Shown here: piece by piece, positions 22,910 to 32,957 of the stretch
Layout of the letters: each line of letters begins with the position of its first letter
Numbering within the stretch: the stretch's first letter is position 1
NCBI RefSeq assembly: GCF_037975245.1
Contig: NC_092561.1
Coordinates: 3,455,001 to 3,519,000 of the forward strand
Direction: 5' to 3'
Length of the DNA stretch: 64,000 bases
Source of the DNA: Apostichopus japonicus
Lineage: Eukaryota > Echinodermata > Holothuroidea > Aspidochirotida > Stichopodidae
Notes under the pieces: generated by a model
Databases searched by the model: none
Told to the model about the DNA's origin: nothing
What the model saw: only the letters and a program-made list of their open reading frames with translations
Program-made: the position numbers and the translations under genes

Positions 22910-24133
22910 TCAAAGCTTGAGTTGCTCTAAGGAAACATACTCTTGTTTCTTGTCTATAGAAGTATTATTATCGTTCACATTGTTACCCTTTGTATAATAC
23001 CGTGCTATTATTGGTGCGAGATACTTCGGGTCAGCTAATCGTCGATGTCTCCGGGATGTTACGTAGCTAACGATCAAACCCAGTACGACACAGGTACATC
23101 CTGTAATTAACGATATGTACATGTAACTGATGTGGAAAAAGGAGTCATTTTCGGGCTTGTAAGGAGCATACATGTCTGAAGATGATGTTGTTAGTTCGGT
23201 AATTTTTGTCATCTCACTTCCTGCGAAATTGTCTATGTAGTCACTCACATTAACATTAGTAATGAAGGACGATACATTACATCCTGACGTAGACATTGGC
23301 GGGAGGTGTTCATCTGGTGGGGAGATTCTAGATCCTACATATTTGATCAAGCCAATTAAAGACCCGCCAATCAATCCTACCAGCACACCAGATGAATTTG
23401 CTCTGGGGAAAAACAAGCCTAAAATAAATACACCCAAAATAGGACCTCCCAGTATTCCCCCTATTGCGATTGAGGTTTGTAAAACATCTCCCAGCACGGA
23501 CGCAAGAAATGCTAAAACAATTGTTAAGATACCGTAAATGGCGGAGATGATTTTGACCAGCATAGAATACTTCATATCGGACATGTCTGGCCATATTGTC
23601 TTGATAATGTCCTGACCAGTCGCGGCAGCCAACCCATTCAATACTGAGGACATTGATGAGAGAGAAGCACAGAATGCTCCCCCTATCAGGATCCCAGGTA
23701 CCCCTGGGTAAGAATGGAAGACATCCATCATAAAGTAAGGTACGATTTGATCGGGACGACTTATCTCTCCTGAAGTTAGTGGATCGCAATCGTAGTAATA
23801 GGCGTACACGGTCATTCCAGTAATCACTGCTAACAATTCGATCACTCCCATTCCAATCATACCGAACCAGGCGGCTCGCTTAGCATCTCGTTCAGTTGCA
23901 CAGGAATTGTATCTCTGTATGACACTTTGCTTTGTTCCACCAATCATGGTCCACAAAATGGAACCACCGATCATTATGTTCCAGAATGAAATTCGAACAG
24001 TCGGATCTATGTTGAAATCTACAAGCTTTCCGCGTCCTCCTTCCTCCGCTCTTCGCCAACCTTCGCTGGGTCCACCTATCGATACTGTACCAACCACAAT
24101 CATAACGGTGGCTCCCAGAATCATGGAGACAGC
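22910..24133 (-). CDS. SLC5 transporter coding exon 2
   Basis: The acceptor on the minus strand is ATTACAG, followed by GCTGTCTCC (Ala-Val-Ser). It encodes 407 residues ending EYVSLEQLKL and a stop. It carries the large extracellular loop with CNVSSFITNVNVSDY and the cytoplasmic tail. A decayed copy of part of this exon lies at 28343-28816. Confidence 0.85.
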   Translation of the reverse strand, partial: AVSMILGATVMIVVGTVSIGGPSEGWRRAEEGGRGKLVDFNIDPTVRISFWNIMIGGSILWTMIGGTKQSVIQRYNSCATERDAKRAAWFGMIGMGVIELLAVITGMTVYAYYYDCDPLTSGEISRPDQIVPYFMMDVFHSYPGVPGILIGGAFCASLSSMSSVLNGLAAATGQDIIKTIWPDMSDMKYSMLVKIISAIYGILTIVLAFLASVLGDVLQTSIAIGGILGGPILGVFILGLFFPRANSSGVLVGLIGGSLIGLIKYVGSRISPPDEHLPPMSTSGCNVSSFITNVNVSDYIDNFAGSEMTKITELTTSSSDMYAPYKPENDSFFHISYMYISLITGCTCVVLGLIVSYVTSRRHRRLADPKYLAPIIARYYTKGNNVNDNNTSIDKKQEYVSLEQLKL

Positions 24134-25194
24134 CTGTAATATGAAAAGAAACATTTTAATAATTGCGAGTGCAATTTGCATATTAATTCTGGTACAGTGA
24201 AATTCCTGGAACGAATGATGTTTCAAAGTTACATGTTAAGTCATTTCTTTTATGCTATAAATATTCCCTATTGTTTCCGATAATTTTTTCAATCGTCAAC
24301 ATCTTCCTGATAGTGATGCAATAGTCAATTTATGAAGATAAATATTATAGCTTGATCTAAATTCTAGTCATGGACTTTATTAAAATTCATTGAGACTAGC
24401 AGAATATGTTGAAATTGGCCAAGCCGATTGCATATCATTAGTTTCCTCATGGTTTTGTAATATAAAAGTTGACAAAATAGGTTAAAGATCGTTGTACAAG
24501 GAATAAGAGAATTGAAATTTCCATTTCGGATTCTGACAATTCTTCTTCCTATATGGTTTCTTATGTTAACCTCCCAGAAAGGAATCTCCTACAAAAGAAA
24601 ATATCTAATATATGTGCAGTGTATCATTACCTGGAATACATCCGTCCATATGACGGCTTTCATGCCTCCAATTGTTGTATAGAAGGTACAAATTATCCCA
24701 ATGGATAGTATGGAGAATGATAAATTTATCCCCGTCACGGTGCTCAGAGCCAAGGCCGGTGTGTAGACTACGATTCCCATGTATATAAAATCATTGATTC
24801 CAGTAATTGCTACCACTACAAATCTCACGGTATTGTTAAATCTCAACTCGAGATACTCAAACATCGTGGTCAGCTTCAGGCGATAAAAGACCGGTACAAA
24901 ACAATACATTATGATTAACGGTACGTGAGCACGCACCACGAACATCAGTCCATACTGAGGGCCATGAAGGTAAACCTCTGCTGGTGTCCCGAGGTAGGTT
25001 ATAGCAGACATGATAGTTGCTGCTAGAGATATTGCTACTGGTATAACGGACATCCCTCGATTACCAAGGAAGTAATCATTGGAAGATTGATGGCGTCCGG
25101 ATCGAACCCCAAAGAAGACACCTATGCCAGCCGAAACGGCCAACATCGCCACGATGATAATGTAATCGAAGATGGATAATACGAGAGTTTCCAT
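22910..25194 (-). CDS. SLC5-family sodium-coupled solute symporter (SMCT/SMVT-like)
   Basis: Exons 25194-24631 and 24133-22910 join in phase 0 to 595 residues, close to the roughly 610 usual for SLC5A8/A12 and 635 for SLC5A6. The product is a plasma-membrane transporter with about 13 membrane helices of the LeuT-like sodium/solute symporter fold. Family marks are DYFLGNRGMSVIPVAISLAA near residue 40, then MSAITYLGTPAEVY, GGMKAVIWTDVFQ at the end of exon 1, and SLSSMSSVLNGLAA in the helix that contributes to a sodium site in relatives. The loop with NVSS and NVSD offers N-glycosylation sites. Known substrates in this subgroup are monocarboxylates, biotin, pantothenate or iodide, and the sequence does not decide between them. 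The start at 25194 is the first Met before helix 1. An acceptor at about 25312 suggests a spliced 5' leader. Confidence 0.9.
24631..25194 (-). CDS. SLC5 transporter coding exon 1
   Basis: It encodes 188 residues from METLVLSIF through the first five or so membrane helices. The donor, read on the minus strand, is CCAG then GTAATG, right after the codon for Gln188. Confidence 0.85.
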
Positions 25195-25938
25195 ATTTAT
25201 TTTGATTCGTGTGGTTGTCCTGTAGTAGACACTTTGGCAATAACTCTGTACAAAGGAAATTCGTATAATGACTCAGCAATTAAAATACTCATGTTCAGAC
25301 CTATAGACAACCTAAAAAAAGAAAACTTTTAAAATAGAAAAGTTGATTCAGTTTTCCCTAACATTGAAAGACAAGAACAATATAAAGTACCTTGTGTCCT
25401 ATATATAAAATTATCCTATATATTCTTAAGAAATGATTGGAAATAATACATAATTACTAGAGAGGGGGAGGGTGGGAGCACATTAAAGATCATTATTTAA
25501 GGGAGGACTTATTTGGGCAACCCTGCCAACCCAAGTATAGCATATATACACGCAACATTACTTGGATCTTAGTTTCTTTGAGACAAATAGACTTGTTAGG
25601 ACAAATGATAAGCTTGTTTTATCGAATAGCATAGTAAAAAGCTCAGAGTGCGTTTAGGACTCTAACATCAGTTTTCCTATGTTCTAGACTAAATGGAAAG
25701 TTTGCATGTCATCCTTGTGTTAGATTCTGGCTACGTGTCAGTTTCATGTTTACGATCTAAAGGCAGCATTTATAAGACTTCAAGTGATTGTAAAAACAAC
25801 GATTTGTCAACAACTGTAAAACTATAAAGACCTGATATTTTGGAGTACAATGACTTTGCGATTCGTTCATATTTGTTTATCATAGAATTATTGATAACTC
25901 GAGAATGTCTTTAATTGCTGTTCCTGTTTTTACAGCCC

Positions 25939-26061
25939 TGGTATATGGGCCTCAAACTGTCTGATGCCCTTCGAGAGGCCGAGGACAGGAAGAAGTGGAA
26001 AGAAATAGTTGGGAGGGCATCTGTGGCGCCCCTACGGTCTACCAGACTCCGGGATAGGTGA
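25939..26061 (+). pseudogene. LINE 3'-coding tail remnant
   Basis: A short frame ending in TGA reads WYMGLKLSDALREAEDRKKW..., which resembles the last residues of endonuclease-type LINE polyproteins (a W-x-G...L..A..A.DR..W pattern). No reverse transcriptase is found upstream, so it would be a heavily 5'-truncated copy. It lies upstream of the transporter. Confidence 0.45.
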
Positions 26062-27540
26062 GGTGAGGATATGGGACCCGAATTTTAAATCAGCGGACAA
26101 AATATATCGTAGGATACTCTTTCTTACTTTGGATTATGCCGATGTACATAACTCCCTTAAAAAAGGATTAGTAAATTTACGTGCCATTATCTTGTGCGAT
26201 ATTTTGTGCAGTGTCGCTGGTCGAACTTAGTTCGTTTTATACACTCTCGTTGAGTTGTCCAAGATGACCACTTTTTTTGTGTGAAACATGAGTATGTAAA
26301 ACCTATCGATTACTGATTACTGGTTTATGAAGTGCACAGTCCTTTAGACATTTATGTGATATGAGAAAAAAATGACATTTATATGCGAACAAACCTTGTT
26401 TGCATAAAGCAAGCTATAATATTCGACAATGAAAAGGTTAAAAATTGGACAAAAGACCCTTATTTCGTTTGAAGATGACTTGATTATCTGAAATTCAAAA
26501 CTAAGATATAACACATGTGGGAACGATAGGTGTTCGAATTTAGTAGTTGCTTCCCCCTGACTAAATGAAATATCTAAGGAGAGGTAAATTTTGTTAATTC
26601 GGTAGTATAATTTGGTAAGATAGTTACTATCCCTTCCCATTATCCTTAACATTACGATATTGCTCTGCTCTTGTTGACTTCTCAATAAGTAATGTGAATA
26701 AGAAACAACAGTTTATTAATATAAGCTAAAGTTTGTTATAGCACCGTACGTAACACGTGTTGGACCGGTCACCAGATGCTACAGTGAAACATTACTAACA
26801 TTACTCAACGGCTGTTTCAACTAACGGCTATAGTTAGGAGTCTAAACAACTATCGATATGTTTGACTAGTAAGTATACATTGTAATGAGGGTTTATATTG
26901 CAGATTTTGGGCGTTTTACAGTAAAGTGTTATCCACTTTCTGTTGAAATGTGGAAGAAGTTATAGGCGATAGTCTGGTTAGTCCAGGCAATTATTATGCA
27001 TAGATTGTGTGTCTAGTATTTCTGTTTGTAAATCCTCAGTGGCTACTGGTCATAAATTTAACACATTCAGGGATACTTACCTTTACCAGTTTTAACTGAG
27101 AAAACTTTGATAATCTGGGTGTATATAAACTGAATAACATTAATTCTTAGTTCCAAAAGTATATTAACTTACCACTAATGAAGTGATGTATCCGTTCTCA
27201 GGATGTCTGTTGAGTTGTTAATATCAAACCTATAGAGGGATGATCTCAAAGCTGTAGAGAATTGCAACGTTTACGATGCTTACAATGTTATTCGGCATGA
27301 AAGAATAAAGCAGTTCGGGGATCCCAAACTGTATTTGAACTTCATCAATTCTTACTAACCACTACAAGTACTTGATTTTTTCAACTTAGATATTTGAGCG
27401 CTACCGTTTATTGGGGTCCACTTAATATAACTAATATAACCAATCTCTATAGATAATCATATCAAGTTGTAAAATCATGTTTTTGCAATATAGTTGTTTG
27501 CACAACTTTGCACTATGTGCTGAGGATAGTGGAACAACAA
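26062..27540. other. No gene seen
   Basis: AT-rich spacer upstream of the transporter with no recognisable gene or repeat. The minus-strand open frame at 26344-26685 has no known features. Confidence 0.45.
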
Positions 27541-27544
27541 TTAC

Positions 27545-27663
27545 CTGCTCCCATGGGAGGAAATACAAGCCCTCCGCAATTAGACAGTATTTCAAATACC
27601 TGCTAGGACCGTCATGTGGATAGAAGAGGATGGGATAGAGGATGGAAGGCTGGCAGATGTACC
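27545..27663 (-). other. Orphan exon-like segment, minus strand
   Basis: On the minus strand, an acceptor with a polypyrimidine tract and TTTCAG is followed by 119 bases open in one frame (YICQPSILYPILFYP... to FLPWEQ) and a GTAATT donor. It lies 2.4 kb upstream of the transporter start on the same strand. It could be a 5' leader exon of that gene or an exon of something unrecognised. Confidence 0.3.
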
Positions 27664-27972
27664 CTGAAATGAAAATAACATGGTTTCCGCTGAATGCGTT
27701 AAATAAAGTTTTCATAACTTGTATTTAGCTGCCGATAATTCTAAGTCACATAAGCAAAACTATAGTGCTGATTTTAGTTCCGACGTCAAACGAACCTAAA
27801 TCCGTCTACCATATGCACCTGGGTATACATGTATGGGCGTGTCTTACAATGCCCTTTTGTGTTACTGTTATCAGATCGTCATGAGTAATACACATTCTTA
27901 TATAATCCCGACTCAGCCGATAAAACATTGTAGAACCACGGAAACGGTGATCGCTATGTCTTGATTTGTATT

Positions 27973-28190
27973 GTATGTATGTATGTTTGTATGTATGTAT
28001 ATTAGATCCTCCTGCAAGCAGGAACTCGCGAAGAAGCCTCATTGGCTTATCAAGGCCGCGAGCTGACCGAAGTCAGTCTCTTACATTCATATTTAACGTC
28101 CATGATTATGAATTGTTAATTGTCAACAACTCTGTAACTGGACGGCATACATTAATATGGGAGTCACCCGAACCGGGGACCTTATGATTG
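27973..28190 (-). repeat. tRNA-derived SINE, head truncated
   Basis: The (TATG)n tail, GATCCTCCTGCAAGCAGGAA, and the body with GACCGAAGTCAGTCTCTTA and TTTAACGTCCATGATTATGA are intact. The B box (GGTTCG on the complement) is present, but the copy stops before the A box. Confidence 0.85.
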
Positions 28191-28342
28191 AAAACTACTA
28201 TGAATTTAGATGAAAATGAAAATATTATGAATGAAAATACTATGAAAATACTACTATGAAAATACTATGAATTAAGTAAAAAGAGAACAAATGAGTGTTA
28301 CACTAATATTTATATAGTTGTTACAGTTTCCAAGATATTTCC

Positions 28343-28816
28343 ATGATATGTACATGTAACTAAATTGAAAGAATGAAGAATTTTCAGGTTTGTATTAAGG
28401 AATATCACTACCCGACGAGGATGTGGTTAGTTCGATATAGCGCGTAATTTCACTTCCCGTCAAATCTTCTATGTATATAGTCACTGTCATTGCCGCTAAC
28501 TGCATTAGAAATGAAAAATAACACAAAGCATCCTGACGTTGATATGGTGGCAGATGCTGACTTGTAGAGGGATGAATTTAGATCCTTCATGCTTTCTAAC
28601 ACCAATTATTAACCCGTCAATCAATCCTACAACTATATTCAACATGAATTTGCTCTGGGGAAAAACAAGCCCAAATTGAATACACCCAAAAATGGTCCCA
28701 ACAGTCTTCCTATCGAGAGAGCAGTTTGTAAGACATCTCCCAAAACGGACGCAAGAAGCGCTAAAACAATTGTTACGATAGCGTAAATGGCGGAGATGAT
28801 TTTGACCATCATGAAA
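28343..28816 (-). pseudogene. Decayed partial copy of the SLC5 transporter exon 2
   Basis: The order of blocks matches 23110-23570 in the intact gene: GATATGTACATGTAACT, a GTTAGTTCG block, ATCCTGACGT, GAATTTGCTCTGGGGAAAAA, then GGCGGAGATGATTTTGACC. Several insertions and deletions break the frame. Weak similarity may continue to about 28980, where pieces resembling GCAGCCA and CCAGGTAC appear. No intact first exon lies upstream. It is most simply a tandem duplicate that died, and it keeps the strand of the working gene. Confidence 0.85.
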
Positions 28817-29239
28817 AGAGGCTTTGATAGGTTAGTTTAAACTATAACTATGACAGGCAAGTCTTTACATTGTAGATCGATGCATGTTGTCTAGACACGA
28901 ACTTTCTGGTCAAATCTGCAGCCATATTGTTTTTTTCAACAGCCAAGGCTGCCTTAGACCATCATCCAGGTACTTATTAACGAAGTAAAGTGTTTCTTTC
29001 ACTAATGTTAAGGCTTATTCATAAGAAACCAGTTGCAGAAACACAAAAACGAATGTACTTGAAAGTAATACTGCTATATATAGAACAAGTTACGAGAGTG
29101 TCTGTCCTAATTTACATTGAACAAGATTTGGTGTTGCCGGGGACCTAACTGCAGTGCCACTATAATAAGATATGAAACCTCTCGATCACATTTCCTTTGG
29201 TTTATTTCTTTGCTCTTATTATATTTGCAATGTTTTTTA

Positions 29240-29460
29240 GGTAAACATCCAGGGGCGTAGGTAGACTTTCATGTTTTTAGGGGGCGGGCCTATAGCATAT
29301 TCGTTTGGGGACTTCAGGTTGGAATAACCCAACGGCGTCGAAGACCTCCGAATGCTTCCTGAGGACATGGGGACCAGGGGCCAGCCGTATGACCCGCGGT
29401 GGGGTCGACGGGCCACGCTCCAGTGGGAAACCCCCGGAAGATCTGGGTTACAAACTTGTG
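29240..29460. mobile_element. Probable DNA-transposon remnant, GC-rich
   Basis: CCAGGGGCGTAGGTAGAC followed by a G-rich stretch is a familiar type of terminal sequence of DNA transposons. It resembles the GGCGTAGGAGG start at 35231. The other end was not found. The open frame at 29305-29649 crosses it and is probably not a gene. Confidence 0.35.
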
Positions 29461-29649
29461 TGTATTAGAAAGAAGCATTTAACTATCTTTCAGATGGCGT
29501 TTGATGTGCACTTAATAGACCACAAAATTATGGTTGCATTTGTTTCTCTTTTAAGTAATGAAATCTGTATGAGCTTGAACTGCTTTTCATTTCCCTATTG
29601 TAGACATATGGACATTTATTTATGTCTGTGTAAGGACCAGGACGACTAA

Positions 29650-31270
29650 AGCATGTTAAAAATAATTGTCAGTTGGTGATCACTAGGCTGTGAAATAGGT
29701 AGATTAAATACGACCGTATTTTATTATGCTAAATTTCACCGCTTCTAGCTCAAAATCTGAAAGTTATAAGGCAAGTACCATAATATAGTCCAAACTTTTA
29801 GTTATCATATGGTGGGTAGGAATTGAAAACTTCTACTTATTGGCGACCTCGGAAATTTGTTAGTCAGTGGAGCAACCAATTCGTTGCAGGACACCATGCC
29901 TTCGTATATACAAGGTAAAATTAGCTGTCCATAACACTCAATCTATTTACAAAGGACCCCCTCTTCCCTGTGTCATGCTAGTTTGCATCATGGTTTCTTG
30001 AGCCGTTTGAGAGATTTCAGACACACCGTTCAAGGTATTAGTAACGAAACGTGCTTTAATGTAAAGCATCACAAAAGGGATATGTGGATTGCCGCTTTTC
30101 AAACACATTACACAATGTATTACTTTTCGCTTGAAGACAGTTACCTATTAATATTCTAGCTTATCGAATGACTTTTATTCTGGTCAGGAGATGCATTACC
30201 CCAGGGAATTTCCCAACCTATATGAAACTGACCAAAGACCTGCACATGTCAATACTAACCAATTTGTTACGGGACGGTATCGGTGTGATAATTAATACTT
30301 CCACTCTACAGTTTATACGCCCAGTTGGTTCGAGAAGAACAAACAACATCAAGACATCGATTTATACTGGTCAACTTAAACTGTAAGTTGAGATCGTATG
30401 GTATTTAGCGACACGTAGGTTAAAGTAAGACATGAATTATTACTGTAATACTTCTAATACTATGTGAGAAACAGGTCTAACTTAGACTAGGCCTAGGCAT
30501 ACAGTAGTTCTATGCTGTAGCCATAGTTATTCCATGGGTCTAGGCCTGGGCCTTCCTCAATAAGTCATGCTAGTGTTGTTGCGAGGAAGGCTAGGCTATA
30601 ATAAGTTATACGTAGGCCTCTGTGCCCAACTAGGCAAGGTGATATTAGCAAATGACACTGATGCAAGTTTAGGACCAGTGTTAGGAAGTCCTGTAACATA
30701 TAATTGTTGAATAGAAATCACCACTGAGGTCTGAGTCTAGATGTAGGCTACAGTACAGGTTTTAAATAATTTTCTAGGACTCTCTTTAATTGGGCCTAAA
30801 GTATTCATGAAATTTGGATACCATTTATAACCCTGCATATAATTAAGGCCAGAAATTTGTTCTAAATATTAACTACAAGAAAATAATTTTTAAGTTGCAA
30901 AGAACAACATGTACAGTACTGTACTGAGTTTTCAGGCATGCATTGAAAAGTTTCCATACATGATTGCAGAATTAGTTTTCATTGCTGTTGTGAACATTTT
31001 CAATCCATGACATGTGGATCTCTACTCTAGACAATGTTAATGCAGGTTGCCATATCCTGGCCAGGGCACAGGAGATTGTGCCTCCCCTGTTCCCATCCTG
31101 ATCTGTGTCACCACATTTGATGTGTACAAAGATTTCACAAAATATGAATATTATGACCCTCCTTAAATTGTTAGTGCCCCTTTCTTAATTGGTGATGCCC
31201 TCTAACACAGAAATCCTGGTTTTGGGCTGGACAACTACTGTACTGTATGTACTGAGGAAGCTACAGTACA
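29650..31270. other. No gene seen
   Basis: AT-rich intergenic sequence between the dead transporter copy and the aldo-keto reductase gene. No supported feature. Confidence 0.45.
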
Positions 31271-31275
31271 GTATA

Positions 31276-31367
31276 CAAATAATGAATGGTTGTGAGTGCA
31301 ATAGTGCAAATATTTCAACGAATGAAATATTTGCACTATTGCACGAATGGCATCCATTCATTATTTG
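31276..31367. repeat. 92-base near-perfect hairpin
   Basis: CAAATAATGAATGG at 31276-31289 pairs with its exact inverse at 31354-31367. Inside, a perfect 22-bp stem (GTGCAATAGTGCAAATATTT plus CA) closes on a five-base loop. A small bulge separates the two stems. The length suits a microRNA precursor or a tiny palindromic MITE. The loop is short for a microRNA, so I leave the type open. Confidence 0.6.
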
Positions 31368-32215
31368 TTTTATACAACATATTATATTAAGATGGGTAAA
31401 ATGCTCTCATGCAACAGATTGTTTTGAACAGACAGGTTTCTCTGCTCTCTTACTGTACCATTGAAAAAAGTGCTACCAAAAAAGTATAACCCATGGTTCT
31501 ACTTCATAGAGTGGAATAGAGCGAATTTTGCATGCAATCAACGAGCAATTGACCAATCAAATGACCAGAATACAATTAAGGTGTTGCATAATACGGTAAG
31601 ATATATTGCTACAGATTCTGTGGGGACAAATAGAGAAGCACTGCAGTAAAGTTAACTTGAAGTGGGAATATTATCATCCTAAGTCTAAATAATGATTTGA
31701 ATGTGCAATTTGCATGAAAAGAGGTTATCATGATATATATATAAACCTTTTCAATTTCTATCTATAGATGCAATTGAGTGGATAATTCTTACAGTCTTTG
31801 TGGCTGCTAGCAATCTAGCAGAATATTAAAGAAGTTATATTAACAGCATATTTTGATTGGTTCAACTTTCATCCAAGTAGAGGCTGGATATTTAACTTTC
31901 ATGACCAAACAGATAATCATGTACAGAGTTGGTGAATAACCAGTCATACAGTATGTAAACTTGACTTTGGATGGTAACCTCACATAAGAGTCAAGCAGAT
32001 TAAAACATTACTCTAAAGTGAGTCTGTACTCATTGGATGATACGTAGGTTCAAGAAATTCACACATGTGTATGTCTGTTAATTACAGTAGTTTATCTGTA
32101 CGGTGTCAAAACATGCACAGTCTTCATCTATAATGCTCCATAATGTAATGTATTAACCTGTACTTTATGTAAACTGGTTATTATGCTCATTGCTTGAATT
32201 TGTAGAAATTTGAAA

Positions 32216-32447
32216 GTATGTATTAAGATCCTCCTGTAAGCAGTAACTCGCGAACAAGCCTCTTTGGCATATCAAAGCTGCAAGCTGACCGAAGTCAGTC
32301 TCTTACATTCATATTTAACGTCCATGATTATGAATTGTCAACAAACTCTGTAACTGTCCGACATATATATTAATCTGGGAGTGACTCGAACCAGGGACCT
32401 TATGATTGAAATTAGGCATCGGCGTTAACCACTGAGCTAACACTCCT
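32216..32447 (-). repeat. tRNA-derived SINE, complete
   Basis: The copy runs from the GATCCTCCTG tail block to the tRNA-like head, which on the minus strand reads TTAGCTCAGTGGTTAACGCC (A box) and GGTTCGAGTC (B box). It is 0.4 kb upstream of the aldo-keto reductase exon 1 and in reverse orientation. Confidence 0.9.
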
Positions 32448-32815
32448 AAATTAATTTAAAAAGTGTTTAGAAAGTAATTTAGAAAGTAAAAACTCAGTAA
32501 GAAACTACAGCCAAGGAATCAAGTATCATTCAAAAACATTGGATGTAACCAAATATTAAAAAGGAATCAAGCTCGTGATGATGGACAATTTGTTAAATTT
32601 ATCTGCTGTAAATACACTAATTATCTTGATACAGTACCATTGCCCACATTACATGGAAGAGATACTCTAGCACAATTAAAAGAGTGTATTGATCTGGCAG
32701 CTGTCATCTACTTTGATCCCTTGAACTTTTTAAATTAATCTCAGGGTGTTCCCCTGTAGATCTGAGAATATGTTTCTCTGGCAATCTGAGTCTGTTGAAT
32801 TCCTTTTCTTTCCAG

Positions 32816-32957
32816 ATTTATTTACTTGAGATCTTTCCCTGTTGGATACCACCAGGTCAGCAGATAGCCACTGTCGAGGATGGCTGCAGATAAAAATACT
32901 TACTCATTCCTGTCTGATCACACGAGGATACCAAACATTGGCCTAGGAACATGGAAG
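32816..32957 (+). CDS. AKR exon 1 (leader plus residues 1-26)
   Basis: CTTTTCTTTCCAG ending at 32815 is a good acceptor, so the exon probably starts at 32816 with 64 bases of leader. ATG at 32880 has a favourable context (GAGGATGG). It encodes residues 1-26, ending GLGTWK, and the donor is GTAATG. The upstream noncoding exon was not found. Confidence 0.8.

Noticed and set aside
23262-23789. Open frames overlapping the symporter in other frames
   Set aside because: They are shadows of the conserved SLC5 exon 2.
31276-31367. Assignment of the hairpin as miR-92
   Set aside because: Only the seed-like TATTGCAC agrees. The remainder of the mature sequence and the loop do not fit.
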